A stretch of DNA of 64,000 nt from Pontibacter ramchanderi (GTDB lineage Bacteria; Bacteroidota; Bacteroidia; Cytophagales; Hymenobacteraceae): assembly GCF_002846395.1 (NCBI RefSeq), contig NZ_PJMU01000004.1, positions 124,001 through 188,000 on the forward strand, in the 5' to 3' direction. Under the pieces are notes generated by a model. That model saw only the letters and a program-made list of their open reading frames with translations, had not been told where the DNA came from and ran no database searches. The position numbers and the translations under genes were made by a program. This document shows, one piece after another, positions 27,273 to 36,855 of this stretch (position 1 is the stretch's first letter; each line of letters starts with the position of its first letter).

Positions 27273-28637
27273 TCATTGACTATTGAGTTCCATTCGTCTG
27301 ACTAGCTGTCTGAATTGCAGGGGAATCAGAATGGCTGCAGGCAATATACAAACTATATTCGCCAATATTATGCCTTCGAGCCCCCACTCTAAGTTGCGGG
27401 CAAATATAAAAGATAATGGCACTAATAGTACTGCTGCAACAGAATATACCAATAACTGTATGTTAATTTTCCCCATTCCATTCAAAAGGTACCCAAAAAC
27501 GTTATTCCACATCAGTAACACAGTATGCACCCCTATCAGAACAGTAACAGTATATGGTATGCTCACTTGATCCTTAATCCAAATGTCATATACAAAAGGT
27601 GAGGCGACTACCATCAATACAGCCAGGAAAAACAGGCCTAACCAAATGAACAGTAAGTTACTTGCCGCTTTTTTGAGCCAGAGGAAATTTTGTAATTGAT
27701 AGGCTTCCGAAGCTGCAGACCAATAGGGGTTAAAGATAATAACCGACACCATCGTTAACGTATTCAGGTACTTGGCTGCAATATTATAGGTAGTTACCTG
27801 CTCAGGTCCTAAAATGGCTGTAATAATAAAGTTATTGCTGAAGAAGATTACCAGTACGGCAGCCTGCAGGAAAAAGAAGGTACCTCCTAGTTTGAGTAAT
27901 TCTTTGGCATATTTAAATTGTATAAAGCCAATCCTTGGGGAAAACCTCCGATACCTGGTAAAGAAAAAATAGAAATTGGCTAAGACCGGTACCAGTGCAA
28001 TGACAAGACTTAAGCCACCCCCGGCAAGTATAAGAGAGCTGCTTGTAAACCGGCTTAACAAATAAATGACAACTAAAGATACGATGTTAGTCAACAGTTC
28101 AAAAAAGCTAACCATGCCCACTTTCTGATCTGCTGCAAGCAAAGCGTAAATTAACCCTGCTGTCAGGCGCACAGTAAATGCAATCAGCACAAACAGCACA
28201 AGCTCGGACAGAACGGGTGTGCTGTAGTCTGTGAATCGAGAGAGCAACTCATTGGAAAAGAAAAAGTAAAGTATGAAATAGGCAAGGATTAGGATAATAC
28301 CAATTATACCTATCGTGAAATAGGCAGTGCTGGTAAATACCCTGGCCAAGTACTCATCTTTTTTGACCAAAGCCTCCGCAAACTTGATACGTAAGCCGTT
28401 GCTGAGCCCGAAATCAAAGAATGTAACCCAGTGGAGCAGTGCACTTATGGTCAGCCAGATACCATAGTCTGTCGCCGAGAGATAGCCCAGCGTAAGCGGG
28501 ACTATTAGCAGACTAACTGCTATTCCTAGGCCTTTAAAGGTAAACGATAGTGCAATATTCTTATATGCCTTAAGTGTTATTTCATCCTGTCGGTCAAGAA
28601 ATTTGGATTTGGCTGCTTTGAAATAGCGAAGAGGCAA
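27273..28637 (-). CDS. Wzx-like oligosaccharide flippase
   Basis: A 454-residue membrane protein with about 12 helices of the MOP/polysaccharide biosynthesis superfamily. Family features include the early FTFKGLGIAVSLLIVPLTLGYL and DYGIWLTISALLHWVTFFDFGLSNG, typical of flippases. It should turn undecaprenyl-linked repeat units to the periplasmic face for polymerisation. It is the first gene of the long minus-strand operon, next to a matching -7 element. Confidence 0.85.
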   Translation of the reverse strand: MPLRYFKAAKSKFLDRQDEITLKAYKNIALSFTFKGLGIAVSLLIVPLTLGYLSATDYGIWLTISALLHWVTFFDFGLSNGLRIKFAEALVKKDEYLARVFTSTAYFTIGIIGIILILAYFILYFFFSNELLSRFTDYSTPVLSELVLFVLIAFTVRLTAGLIYALLAADQKVGMVSFFELLTNIVSLVVIYLLSRFTSSSLILAGGGLSLVIALVPVLANFYFFFTRYRRFSPRIGFIQFKYAKELLKLGGTFFFLQAAVLVIFFSNNFIITAILGPEQVTTYNIAAKYLNTLTMVSVIIFNPYWSAASEAYQLQNFLWLKKAASNLLFIWLGLFFLAVLMVVASPFVYDIWIKDQVSIPYTVTVLIGVHTVLLMWNNVFGYLLNGMGKINIQLLVYSVAAVLLVPLSFIFARNLEWGLEGIILANIVCILPAAILIPLQFRQLVRRMELNSQ

Positions 28638-28675
28638 TGGAACGGTGCTTTTGTATTATGGATAATTGCGAAAAG

Positions 28676-28683
28676 CAAAATTA
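28676..28683 (-). promoter_or_regulatory. -7 element upstream of the flippase operon
   Basis: TAATTTTG on the minus strand matches TAnnTTTG exactly, 38 bases before the flippase start. A -33 element is not obvious. It would drive the 11-kb polysaccharide operon. Confidence 0.45.
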
Positions 28684-28765
28684 GCGAAAACTGCTTAATT
28701 GTTAATACGAATGATGTTAGCTGTGAAATTAAAGTTCGAACTGGTAAACATTTGAGTGGAGTTAC

Positions 28766-28773
28766 TATCTTTG
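28766..28773 (+). promoter_or_regulatory. -7 element upstream of the plus-strand glycosyltransferase
   Basis: TATCTTTG matches TAnnTTTG exactly, 33 bases before the ATG at 28806. With the element at 28676-28683 it forms a divergent promoter region between the two arms of the polysaccharide locus. Confidence 0.45.
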
Positions 28774-28805
28774 AAAGATAATTAAGGCACGTGCCGATAG
28801 AATTG

Positions 28806-29894
28806 ATGAAGGTTGTCCATGTTGTTGAATGCTTCTCAGGGGGCACTATAAACTTTATAAATTTAGCCACCAAATTGATTCCGGACTGCCAGCACATAGT
28901 GGTGCATGGTGAAAGACCCGATGAAATATGTCCTCAGAAAGTGAAGGCTACATTTGAGCAGGAGGTAAGCTTTATCAAATGGACATCGGTTCAAAGAGAA
29001 ATTTCGGTTTGGAAGGATTTTAAAGCATTAATTTCCCTGTATAACATTCTGAAAGGTATAAAAGCCGATGTGATTCACCTTCACTCATCAAAGGCTGGCT
29101 TCCTTGGGCGGGTTGTCTGCAAGGCACTAGGTATTAAACCGGTGATCTATACGCCCCATGGGGCAGCATTTTTAAGGAAAGATATACCTGCTGGTAAAGT
29201 CAGGCTATTCAAGTTGCTCGAAAAAATTGGAGCTAACATTTCCGGTACCGTTATCTGTTGTTCCGAGTCTGAATGCAGAGCATTTACAGATGCTTCCATT
29301 CAAGCCTCTTTTATCAATAATGGTATAGCTGTAGGTAACCGGCATATCGAATTTAGGAAATCACCTGATTCGAGTCTGACAATCGTAAATTGCGGCAGGG
29401 TTACGGTTCAGAAAAACCCGCTTTTGTTCAATGAAATCGCCAGGGCTTTTGAAGGGAATGCCGGTCTCAGATTTATTTGGGTTGGAGAAGGCGAACTGCA
29501 GCATGAACTTGAAAGCAGTAATATCGAGGTAACGGGTTGGCTTCCGAAACAGGAAGTCTTAGCTTTGCTTCGGCAAGCCGATCTCTATTTATCTACTTCC
29601 TTATGGGAGGGACTCCCGTTTGCTGCGCTTGAGGCCATGAGTTTAGGCAAGCCTATGTTACTCAAGGATTGTGTAGGGAACGTTGATTTGGTACAGGATA
29701 ACTATAACGGGTTTCTTTTCAGCGAAGCGGATGAAGCGGTGCAGAAAATCAAACTATTGCAGGCGAACAGAGAGATGCTCAACGAAATGGGAGCAAAGTC
29801 TATTCAATTATGCATCGACAGATTTAATATTCAGGACACATTTCAGCGCTATAAGGAACAGTATTCAAAAGTATCGCAGTTAAATGTTCAATAG
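28806..29894 (+). CDS. family 4 glycosyltransferase
   Basis: A 362-residue GT-B enzyme: MKVVHVVECFSGGTINFINLA at the start, DVIHLHSSKAGFLGR in the acceptor domain, then TIVNCGRVTVQKNPLLFNEIA and the E-x7-E motif (LWEGLPFAALEAMSLGKP). The close set HLHSSKAGFLGR is common in enzymes of capsule and O-antigen clusters. A GTG at 28791 would extend it by five residues; the ATG at 28806 is preferred. Confidence 0.87.
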   Translation: MKVVHVVECFSGGTINFINLATKLIPDCQHIVVHGERPDEICPQKVKATFEQEVSFIKWTSVQREISVWKDFKALISLYNILKGIKADVIHLHSSKAGFLGRVVCKALGIKPVIYTPHGAAFLRKDIPAGKVRLFKLLEKIGANISGTVICCSESECRAFTDASIQASFINNGIAVGNRHIEFRKSPDSSLTIVNCGRVTVQKNPLLFNEIARAFEGNAGLRFIWVGEGELQHELESSNIEVTGWLPKQEVLALLRQADLYLSTSLWEGLPFAALEAMSLGKPMLLKDCVGNVDLVQDNYNGFLFSEADEAVQKIKLLQANREMLNEMGAKSIQLCIDRFNIQDTFQRYKEQYSKVSQLNVQ

Positions 29895-29937
29895 ACTGCA
29901 TTTTCATCAGATAAATTTTTAGAACCAGAATTGTTAA

Positions 29938-30858
29938 ATGTATAACGAGCGAGAGCAACAAAATCGGCTAACCCCGCCAAAACAGAATGATCAGATTGAT
30001 CTGAGAGATGTTTTTAAAGCCATTGGAGAAGGGTTTCAAAAAATCAGCCGGTTCATATCATACCTCATTACATGCATTAAAAAGAGGATAGTGCCCGTGG
30101 TTGCTGTGCTGCTGCTAAGTATTGCGTTGGGCTATGCGGCTCATTACATTTCGAAGCCCTATTACAATTCTTCCATGACGCTTGTTCTAGCAAACATCAG
30201 GAACGAATTTATAGAAGATCAACTTAATAAGCTTTCGGAAATGATTGAGGATAACAACTTTGAAGCAGTAGCTGAAAGGCTTGATATCACCCCCGGGGCT
30301 GCCAGAGAGATCAGAGCAATGAAGTTCATTAACCTGGACCAAGATAGAATTGCCGAGGACAGCGTACTGACAGGCTCGCCGTTCAGAATCGAAATCTCCA
30401 TTTACAATCCGCAGCTATTCGACATACTCGAGCCAGGTATCACCAATTATCTGGAGAATAACAGGTATTTTGCCCGACAGAAACAGATTAAGCAGCGACA
30501 GGTAGCCAGTATGATTTCGAAGTTGAAGGGAGAGATAACCTCTATTGATAGCTTAAAAACGACTGTAAGTGAACCAAGAGGACCTGTCAATGGATTTGTT
30601 TATGGACAGCCAATTGATCCGACCAACCTGTATCGCGAAAGCATTTCGATGTACAAAGAGCAGGTGGATTTAGAAGCCGATTTAGAAAAACTTGCTAACG
30701 TAGAAATTGTTACCGGCTTCATACCCCGACTTAAACCAACCGGCCCGAGGTTAAGGTATTTTCTGGCTGTAAGCGGATTGCTTGGATTGTTGCTCGGGAC
30801 GATAGTGGCCGTAAATCTAGAAAAGAAAAAAATGAAGCGATCAGGTATAGCCTCATAA
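29938..30858 (+). CDS. Wzz-like chain length determinant protein
   Basis: A 306-residue inner-membrane protein with membrane helices near both ends (about 52-70 and 273-293) and a periplasmic, coiled-coil-prone middle, the layout of Wzz/polysaccharide co-polymerases. The C-terminal stretch (TGFIPRLKPTGPRLRYFLAVSGLLG) has the Pro-rich run-up to helix 2 of the family. There is no fused or neighbouring BY-kinase, so it is a Wzz-type rather than Wzc-type protein. It sits 43 bases after a glycosyltransferase and should set polymer length with the Wzy protein. Confidence 0.78.
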   Translation: MYNEREQQNRLTPPKQNDQIDLRDVFKAIGEGFQKISRFISYLITCIKKRIVPVVAVLLLSIALGYAAHYISKPYYNSSMTLVLANIRNEFIEDQLNKLSEMIEDNNFEAVAERLDITPGAAREIRAMKFINLDQDRIAEDSVLTGSPFRIEISIYNPQLFDILEPGITNYLENNRYFARQKQIKQRQVASMISKLKGEITSIDSLKTTVSEPRGPVNGFVYGQPIDPTNLYRESISMYKEQVDLEADLEKLANVEIVTGFIPRLKPTGPRLRYFLAVSGLLGLLLGTIVAVNLEKKKMKRSGIAS

Positions 30859-30883
30859 TTATTAAATTGAGGAGCTACCCAAT

Positions 30884-30924
30884 AAAAAAGCGGGCTGCCG
30901 ATACCGGCAGCCCGCTTTTTTTAA
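30884..30924. terminator. bidirectional rho-independent terminator
   Basis: AAAAGCGGGCTGCCG (30887-30901 approx.) pairs with CGGCAGCCCGCTTTT around an ATAC loop; runs of A and T on both sides. It separates the Wzz-like gene (+) from the GNAT-nitrilase gene (-). Confidence 0.9.
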
Positions 30925-30938
30925 TGAGTATGGTATAC

Positions 30939-32489
30939 TTACTCCTCCTGCCGCAACACCCAACTCAGATTATACAAATCCTTTCTGCGATCCTTCAGGT
31001 TCCTTACACTTCCAGCCGTATTCAGGTCCTTGAGCAGGTCCAGGTCCAGGTCGGCGATCAGGGTCATCTCGGTGTTCGGAGTCGCTTCGGCTACCACGGC
31101 GTCATGTGGGAAGGCGAAGTCGGAAGGGGAGAAGACGGCGGACTGGGAGTATTGGATGTCCATATTCTCCACTTTTGGCAAGTTGCCTACGCTACCCGTA
31201 ATGGCCACGTAGCACTCGTTCTCGATGGCGCGGGCCTGGGCGCAAAGGCGCACCCGCAGGTAGGCGTTCTTCGTGTCTGTCCAGAATGGTACAAACAAAA
31301 TTTTCATATCCATGTCAGAGAGCATACGGGCCAGTTCCGGGAACTCCACGTCGTAGCAGATCAGGATGCCGATCTTGCCGATGTCTGTGTCGAATATCTT
31401 CAGCTTATGGCCTCCGCGCATACCCCAGTAATGCGACTCATCCGGCGTTACGTGCAGCTTGTATTGCTTGTCGTAGGTGCCGTCGCGGCGACACAGGTAA
31501 CTTACGTTGTAGAGCTTGTTGTCATAGTACTCCGGCATGCTGCCCGCAATGATATTGATATTGTAAGAGAGGGCCATGTGGATCATGCGCTCCCGGATCT
31601 CGTCCGTGTACTCCGCCATACTTCGGATGGCCTCCGAAGGCGACTCTTCGTTTGTAAGGGCCATGAGCGGTGCGTTAAAGAACTCGGGGAACACCACCAT
31701 GTCAGACTTATAGGAACTCACGGTGTCCACGAAGAACTCCACCTGTTGCATGAAGTCGTCTATGTCTTTTACGGCACGCATCTGCCATTGTACAATGCCG
31801 ATCCGGACCACCGTTTTCTTGCCACCCAGCAGCTTTTCCTTTTCCTCGTAGTACACGTTGATCCATTCCAGCAGTGTAGCATACGCCCTCGACTCGGTAT
31901 CATCCGGCAGGTAGCCTTTCAGGATTTTGCGTACGTGGAAGTCGTTGCTGAGCTGGAAAGAAAGCACCGGATCTGATAATTCCTTGTTGCGCACCATCTC
32001 AATGTACTTGGCGGGGGTGAGCTTCTCTGCGTAATCCTTATAGCCAGGTATACGGCCGCCGGCAATGATGCCACGCAGGTTCAGGTTCTCGCAAATCTCT
32101 TTCCGGGCATCATACAGACGACGGCCTAAGCGCAGGTTGCGGTACTCCGGGTGCACAAACACGTCAATGCCGTACAAGGTGTCTCCCTCCGGGTCGTGTG
32201 ATTTAAAGGTGCCTTTGTCAATGATCTGGTCGTAGGTATGCTTATCGCCATACACGCTGTAGTCTACAATCAGACTGAGGGCTACGGCCACTACTTTGCC
32301 TTTATCTTCGATACAGATTTGTCCTTCGGGGAATTTCTTGAGGAGGTTAGAAAACTCCTTGCGAGTCCAGGCACCGTCTATATTGGAATAGACCATGTCC
32401 ATGATTTCCTTTACTTCTTTGTAATCTTTAAGTTCCAGCTGGCGCAATAACAGCCGGTGCTCAGAGTTTGCTTCTATTTTTTCACTCAT
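30939..32489 (-). CDS. fused GNAT acetyltransferase / carbon-nitrogen hydrolase
   Basis: A 516-residue two-domain protein. The N-terminal part (about 10-190) is a GNAT domain with the acetyl-CoA pyrophosphate loop VHPEYRNLRLGRRLYDAR at 112-129. The C-terminal part (about 226-510) is a nitrilase-superfamily amidase with a complete triad: Glu269 (VVFPEFFNAPL), Lys344 (DKQYKLHVTPDE) and Cys378 (GILICYDVEFPEL). The fusion is known in several phyla, but its physiological substrate is not known to me. Alone between two terminators. Confidence 0.88.
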   Translation of the reverse strand: MSEKIEANSEHRLLLRQLELKDYKEVKEIMDMVYSNIDGAWTRKEFSNLLKKFPEGQICIEDKGKVVAVALSLIVDYSVYGDKHTYDQIIDKGTFKSHDPEGDTLYGIDVFVHPEYRNLRLGRRLYDARKEICENLNLRGIIAGGRIPGYKDYAEKLTPAKYIEMVRNKELSDPVLSFQLSNDFHVRKILKGYLPDDTESRAYATLLEWINVYYEEKEKLLGGKKTVVRIGIVQWQMRAVKDIDDFMQQVEFFVDTVSSYKSDMVVFPEFFNAPLMALTNEESPSEAIRSMAEYTDEIRERMIHMALSYNINIIAGSMPEYYDNKLYNVSYLCRRDGTYDKQYKLHVTPDESHYWGMRGGHKLKIFDTDIGKIGILICYDVEFPELARMLSDMDMKILFVPFWTDTKNAYLRVRLCAQARAIENECYVAITGSVGNLPKVENMDIQYSQSAVFSPSDFAFPHDAVVAEATPNTEMTLIADLDLDLLKDLNTAGSVRNLKDRRKDLYNLSWVLRQEE

Positions 32490-32596
32490 ATGTCAGGTTT
32501 GGGATTGCTTGCTACGGGTATACGTGAAGCAAGTATCGTTTTGATATGATATTTTAACCTAAAACGGGAATTACCGCTTTCAGGCAAATTTAAAAA

Positions 32597-32628
32597 GAAA
32601 AAGCGCAGCTTTGACACTGCGCTTTTTT
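32597..32628 (-). terminator. rho-independent terminator of scoB
   Basis: GCGCAG (32603-32608) / CTGCGC (32617-32622) stem extended by A/T pairs, with a T-run on the minus strand after it. Confidence 0.75.
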
Positions 32629-32648
32629 CATACGATAGGTATAGCAGA

Positions 32649-33305
32649 TTAAAGCTGCACCTCCGGAATGTCTCCTTCCACGATCAGGCGACCTTCAGTG
32701 GCGTTTTGAATCTCTTCCACTGTTACGCCAGGCGCACGCTCCAGCAATTTAAAACCATCCCCGGTCACTTCTATCACGGCAAGGTCAGTCACAATCTTTT
32801 TGATGCACTTTAGGCCTGTAATAGGCAGGGTGCATTCTTTTAGCAGTTTCGAGGAGCCGTCGCGGGCAGTGTGCTGCATGGCCACAATGATGTTTTTGGC
32901 GGAGGCTACCAGGTCCATGGCACCGCCCATACCTTTCACCATCTTGCCCGGTATTTTCCAGTTGGCAATATCGCCCTGCTCCGACACTTCCATGGCACCC
33001 AGGATGGTCAGGTCCACGTGCTCACCCCGGATCATGCCAAAGCTCTCCGCTGAACTGAAAATAGAGGAACCGGGCAGTGTCGTGATGGTTTGCTTGCCTG
33101 CATTGATCAGGTCAGCGTCCACTTTGTCTTCGGTAGGGAAGGGCCCCATGCCCAGCAGCCCGTTTTCTGACTGCAGCACCACTTCCACCCCCTCGGGTAT
33201 GTAGTTGGCCACCAGCGTAGGTATACCGATGCCCAGGTTCACGTACATCCCGTTCTTTACTTCTTTTGCGATGCGTTTCGCTATTTGATTTTTATCTAAA
33301 GCCAT
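32649..33305 (-). CDS. scoB: 3-oxoacid CoA-transferase, subunit B
   Basis: A 218-residue CoA-transferase beta subunit. The catalytic Glu47 lies in [11 protein letters not shown], which forms the acyl-glutamyl and glutamyl-CoA intermediates; [13 protein letters not shown] is the family N-terminal motif. With scoA it moves CoA from succinyl-CoA to acetoacetate, or a related acid pair, in ketone-body/branched-chain degradation. It lies 11 bases downstream of scoA. Confidence 0.92.
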   Translation of the reverse strand: MALDKNQIAKRIAKEVKNGMYVNLGIGIPTLVANYIPEGVEVVLQSENGLLGMGPFPTEDKVDADLINAGKQTITTLPGSSIFSSAESFGMIRGEHVDLTILGAMEVSEQGDIANWKIPGKMVKGMGGAMDLVASAKNIIVAMQHTARDGSSKLLKECTLPITGLKCIKKIVTDLAVIEVTGDGFKLLERAPGVTVEEIQNATEGRLIVEGDIPEVQL

Positions 33306-33316
33306 TTCTTTGTCGG

Positions 33317-34015
33317 TTAAGCAGTTCTAACTGTACGCTGTTCGATGCGCTTCTCGTACTTCTCGCCCTGGAAAATGCGCTGCACGTAAATGCCTGGCGT
33401 ATGGATCATGTTCGGGTCCAGCTCTCCGGCAGGAACCAGCTCCTCTACCTCCGCCACCGTTATCTTGCCGGCTGCTGCCATCATCGGGTTGAAGTTGCGG
33501 GCAGTGCCTTTGTAGATCAGGTTGCCGGCTGTGTCGCCCTTCCAGGCTTTTACAAAAGAAAAGTCAGCCTTCAGCCACTCTTCCATCAAATACATCTTCC
33601 CGTTGAACTCGCGGCTCTCTTTGCCTTCGCCCACCTCGGTGCCATAGCCGGCCGGGGTAAAGAAGGCAGGTATGCCGGCACCCCCGGCGCGTATGCGCTC
33701 GGCCAGCGTGCCCTGCGGAATCAGCTCTACTTCCAGTTCGCCGCTCAGCAGCTGCCGCTCAAACTCTGCGTTCTCACCCACATAACTGGAGATCATCTTT
33801 CTGACCTGGCGCTTTTGCAGGAGCAGGCCTATGCCAAAGTCGTCCACGCCGGCGTTGTTTGAGATACAGGTTAGGTCCTTCACTCCTAAACGTAGCAGTT
33901 CCTGAATGGCATTCTCAGGTATACCGCACAGACCAAAGCCTCCCAGCATCAGAGTCATGCCATCCTGCACACCCTGGAGGGCTTCCTGTGCGTTCTTTAC
34001 AGTTTTATTTATCAT
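33317..34015 (-). CDS. scoA: 3-oxoacid CoA-transferase, subunit A
   Basis: A 232-residue alpha subunit with the CoA-binding [10 protein letters not shown] motif (about 25-34) and [17 protein letters not shown]. It pairs with the adjacent scoB. The strongest reading is succinyl-CoA:3-ketoacid transferase; acetate-CoA or other acyl partners are not excluded by sequence alone. Confidence 0.92.
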   Translation of the reverse strand: MINKTVKNAQEALQGVQDGMTLMLGGFGLCGIPENAIQELLRLGVKDLTCISNNAGVDDFGIGLLLQKRQVRKMISSYVGENAEFERQLLSGELEVELIPQGTLAERIRAGGAGIPAFFTPAGYGTEVGEGKESREFNGKMYLMEEWLKADFSFVKAWKGDTAGNLIYKGTARNFNPMMAAAGKITVAEVEELVPAGELDPNMIHTPGIYVQRIFQGEKYEKRIEQRTVRTA

Positions 34016-34109
34016 AGTTTATGATGTGCTTAGGCCCTACAAGGTATAGCCATACCTGCCCGGGCAGCGGTTAAACAATTGATTAACTAGAAAAGGTAAG
34101 TTAGATAGA

Positions 34110-34140
34110 AAAAAAGCCATATACAATGTATGGCTTTTCG
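34110..34140. terminator. terminator between scoA promoter region and ribF
   Basis: GCCATATA (34116-34123) / TGTATGGC (34127-34134) hairpin with A- and T-runs on both sides. It lies past the 3' end of ribF (-). Confidence 0.75.
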
Positions 34141-34178
34141 TTTTTGGGTGAAATAGGTTTTGGATCAGGTGAAATCAG

Positions 34179-35108
34179 TTACTGGTTTAACAGAAGTGCC
34201 GTGGCCTCCTTGTCTTTTGCCAGTTGGGCCTTCAGCGCCTCCAAACCGTCGAACTTCTTTTCGTCTCGTAGCATCTCTACAAACTCGACCGTGAGGGTGC
34301 GGCCATATAGATCCCCCTCGAAGTCGAGCAGGTGTACCTCCAGGGTAAGGTGGGAGCCGCCTACGGTTGGGCGCACGCCGATATTCATCATGCCAGGCAG
34401 CCGCTGACCGTTGTGCTTTGCCCAAACGGCATACACGCCATGGGCAGGTATAAGCTTGTTCGGAGAGGGAAGGGCCATGTTAGCGGTTGGGAAACCAATG
34501 GTGCGCCCCAGTTTGTTGCCCTCTTCCACAACAGAGGTCAGGCTGTAGGTATGGCCCAGGTAGCGGTTAGCCGTAGGTATATCACCAGACTCTATGGCCT
34601 TCCGTATTTTCGTGGAGCTCACACCAATGTCGTCCACATCCTGGCGCGGAATCTCTTCTACCTCAAAGCCATATTGCGCGGAGCGGGCCTTCAGGTGCTC
34701 AAAGCTGCCCTCGCGGTTCTTGCCGAAACGATGGTCGTAGCCAATCACCAAGACCTTGGTGTGGATGGCCTTTACCAGTACATCTTCAATAAAACTGCGC
34801 GAGCTCAGGCGGGAAAACGCTTTGGTGAAAGGGATGATCAGCAGGTAGTCGATGCCGAAGCTTCGCAATTGCTCGATGCGCTCTTCAATAGTAGAAAGGA
34901 GCTTCAGGTCGTTGTCTTCCGGAAAGAGCACCAGCCGCGGGTGTGGCCAGTAAGTGATGACCACACTCTGGCCATTGGCCAGGCGGGCGCGCTCCTTCAC
35001 CCGCTGCAGTATTTTCTGATGGCCCACGTGCACTCCATCAAATGTGCCGCTGGTGACCACCGGAAAACTCAGCTTTGGGAAATCAGCTATATCACGAATT
35101 ACTTCCAT
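34179..35108 (-). CDS. ribF: bifunctional riboflavin kinase / FAD synthetase
   Basis: A 309-residue enzyme that makes FMN and FAD. The N-terminal nucleotidyltransferase half has SGTFDGVHVGHQKIL and GYDHRFGKNREG; the C-terminal kinase half has GRTIGFPTANM and YAVWAKHNGQRLPGMMNIGVRPTV. The frame is open to a TTG at 35117, but the ATG at 35108 is preferred; it still overlaps the truB end by 17 bases. It is the last gene of the ftsX-DUF3098-uppP-truB-ribF operon. Confidence 0.93.
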   Translation of the reverse strand: MEVIRDIADFPKLSFPVVTSGTFDGVHVGHQKILQRVKERARLANGQSVVITYWPHPRLVLFPEDNDLKLLSTIEERIEQLRSFGIDYLLIIPFTKAFSRLSSRSFIEDVLVKAIHTKVLVIGYDHRFGKNREGSFEHLKARSAQYGFEVEEIPRQDVDDIGVSSTKIRKAIESGDIPTANRYLGHTYSLTSVVEEGNKLGRTIGFPTANMALPSPNKLIPAHGVYAVWAKHNGQRLPGMMNIGVRPTVGGSHLTLEVHLLDFEGDLYGRTLTVEFVEMLRDEKKFDGLEALKAQLAKDKEATALLLNQ

Positions 35109-35787
35109 TCGCTTCAAGTTGAGCTCTTCTGATCTGCTGTATATCTTCTATCGTGAGGGCGTCTTCCAGTTTATACTCCCCAATGCGGATACGCACCAGC
35201 GACGAGAGGTGGGCACCCACGTGCAGTTTCTGCCCCAGGTCATGCGCCAGGCTGCGGATGTAAGTGCCTTTGCTGCAAATCACCTTGAATGAGATAATGG
35301 CACCTTCGATGTTAGTAATGTCGAAGGCCTTGATGGTAATGCTGCGGGGTTTCAGCTCGGCCTCCTTGCCTTTGCGGGCCAGGTCATAGGCGCGCTTGCC
35401 GTCGATCATCACCGCCGAGTAAATAGGAGGGATCTGCTCGATCGTGCCCACAAAACTGTTGGCGGCGCTTTGTATGTCTTCCGGTGTCAGGTGGCTGATG
35501 TCTTTGCTTTCGCTTACCGGAGTTTCCAGGTCGTAAGAGGGTGTGGTCTGGCCCAGTGTAATGGTGCCGGTATACTCTTTTTCCTGGGCCTGTATTTCGT
35601 CGATGCGCTTGGTGAACTTGCCTGTGCAGAGAATCAACAAACCGGAAGCCAGCGGATCAAGTGTGCCGGCATGACCGATCTTCTTGACGCGTAAGGTATT
35701 GCGCACTTTCTTCACCACGTCGAAAGAGGTCCAGGTAAGCGGTTTGTCCAGTAACAGGATCTCGCCTGCTTCGAAGTTGTAGTTCAT
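35092..35787 (-). CDS. truB: tRNA pseudouridine-55 synthase
   Basis: A 231-residue enzyme with the catalytic Asp44 in GHAGTLDPLASGLL. It converts U55 of the tRNA T-loop to pseudouridine. IYSAVMIDGKRAYDLAR and CSKGTYIRSLAHDLG are further family motifs. The start is one base from the uppP stop. It is shorter than the E. coli enzyme, lacking most of the PUA extension, as usual in Bacteroidota. Confidence 0.93.
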   Translation of the reverse strand: MNYNFEAGEILLLDKPLTWTSFDVVKKVRNTLRVKKIGHAGTLDPLASGLLILCTGKFTKRIDEIQAQEKEYTGTITLGQTTPSYDLETPVSESKDISHLTPEDIQSAANSFVGTIEQIPPIYSAVMIDGKRAYDLARKGKEAELKPRSITIKAFDITNIEGAIISFKVICSKGTYIRSLAHDLGQKLHVGAHLSSLVRIRIGEYKLEDALTIEDIQQIRRAQLEANGSNS

Positions 35788-35788
35788 G

Positions 35789-36622
35789 TTATACTCTTAA
35801 GTCAACTCCCATGGCCAGCAGGGCCAGTAACACGATACCCAGGGCGATGCGGTAGTAACCAAACATCTTGAAGCCATACTTGGTTAGGAAGTTGATGAAA
35901 AATCTGATCGCGATCATGGCCACGATAAAGGCCACGATGTTGCCGATTAACAGCAGCCTGAGGTCATCGCCTGTGATCACGTCAAAGCTGTTTCTGATTT
36001 TTACGAGGTCGAAGGTGATGATGTCCGAGATCTCCAGTTTCAGGAGGTCTTTGACAAGCTTGTAACCAGCCGCCGCCAGCATGGTAGGCACCGCCAGAAA
36101 AAACGAGAATTCAGCGGCCGCCTTGCGGTTGATGCCTTGCGTAAGTCCTCCGATAATAGAGGCTGCAGAGCGCGACACTCCCGGAATCATGGCGATACAC
36201 TGGAAAAAACCAATGACAAGGGCATTTTTGTAAGTTATCTTGCTCTCCTGTGCATGGGCAAACCATTTGTCCACAAAAAGGAGCACCACACCACCAGCCA
36301 CCAGCATCACAGCGGTAATGAATACACTACCCAGCATGGCGTCGATCACATCGTTGAGCAAAAAGCCAATGACAGCGGCAGGTATAAATGCCAGGAGCAG
36401 CTTCTGGTAAAACTCAAAGCTGTTCAAAAACCGCCTCCAATACAGCACCACCACCGACAGGATAGCCCCAAACTGAATATTTACGGCAAAGATCTTGGTG
36501 ATCGGGAGCTCGTTAATGCCCATCAGGGCCGATGCGATGATCATGTGGCCTGTAGAGGATACAGGCAAAAATTCGGTAAGTCCTTCAACTATGGCTAAGA
36601 TTATAGCCTGCCATTCACTCAT
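35789..36622 (-). CDS. uppP: undecaprenyl-diphosphate phosphatase
   Basis: A 277-residue inner-membrane BacA/UppP protein with about seven or eight helices. Both catalytic signatures are visible: [17 protein letters not shown] near the N-terminus and [14 protein letters not shown] in the middle (the Glu and Ser/Arg of the active site). It recycles the undecaprenyl carrier for peptidoglycan and the polysaccharide cluster at 18-31 kb. Confidence 0.94.
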   Translation of the reverse strand: MSEWQAIILAIVEGLTEFLPVSSTGHMIIASALMGINELPITKIFAVNIQFGAILSVVVLYWRRFLNSFEFYQKLLLAFIPAAVIGFLLNDVIDAMLGSVFITAVMLVAGGVVLLFVDKWFAHAQESKITYKNALVIGFFQCIAMIPGVSRSAASIIGGLTQGINRKAAAEFSFFLAVPTMLAAAGYKLVKDLLKLEISDIITFDLVKIRNSFDVITGDDLRLLLIGNIVAFIVAMIAIRFFINFLTKYGFKMFGYYRIALGIVLLALLAMGVDLRV

Positions 36623-36626
36623 CTAA

Positions 36627-36854
36627 CTAATCTTGTGTGTTTTCGTGTGTTCTATCTTTCACCATGATCGCAAACAGCTCGATCACAAATCCGGCCATAA
36701 CCACGATCGGACCCAGGGTGATGCCCATAAAGCCCAGGCCATACTGCTCGTTATCGAGCGTCATGATGATAAAACCAACGGCCAGTATGACTATACCTAC
36801 CAGCATCAAGATGTAGTTTTTCCTGCCAAAGGCAAGCTTGTTCTTATTTTCCAT
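36627..36854 (-). CDS. DUF3098 membrane protein
   Basis: A 75-residue protein with two membrane helices (ILMLVGIVILAVGFIIM and IVVMAGFVIELFAIMV) and the FGRKNYILM start of DUF3098, a family I know from Bacteroidota, usually between ftsX and uppP as here. Function unknown; the location suggests a small part in division or wall synthesis. Confidence 0.88.
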   Translation of the reverse strand: MENKNKLAFGRKNYILMLVGIVILAVGFIIMTLDNEQYGLGFMGITLGPIVVMAGFVIELFAIMVKDRTHENTQD

Positions 36855-36855
36855 A

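Noticed and set aside
17622..30858. Polysaccharide locus as a recent genomic island
   Set aside because: AT-richer, but no integrase, tRNA junction or direct repeats at its ends; such loci are AT-rich in many genomes.
30867..31976. 369-residue open frame antisense to the GNAT-nitrilase gene
   Set aside because: Covers the nitrilase domain in opposite orientation; shows no family motif and starts inside a terminator.
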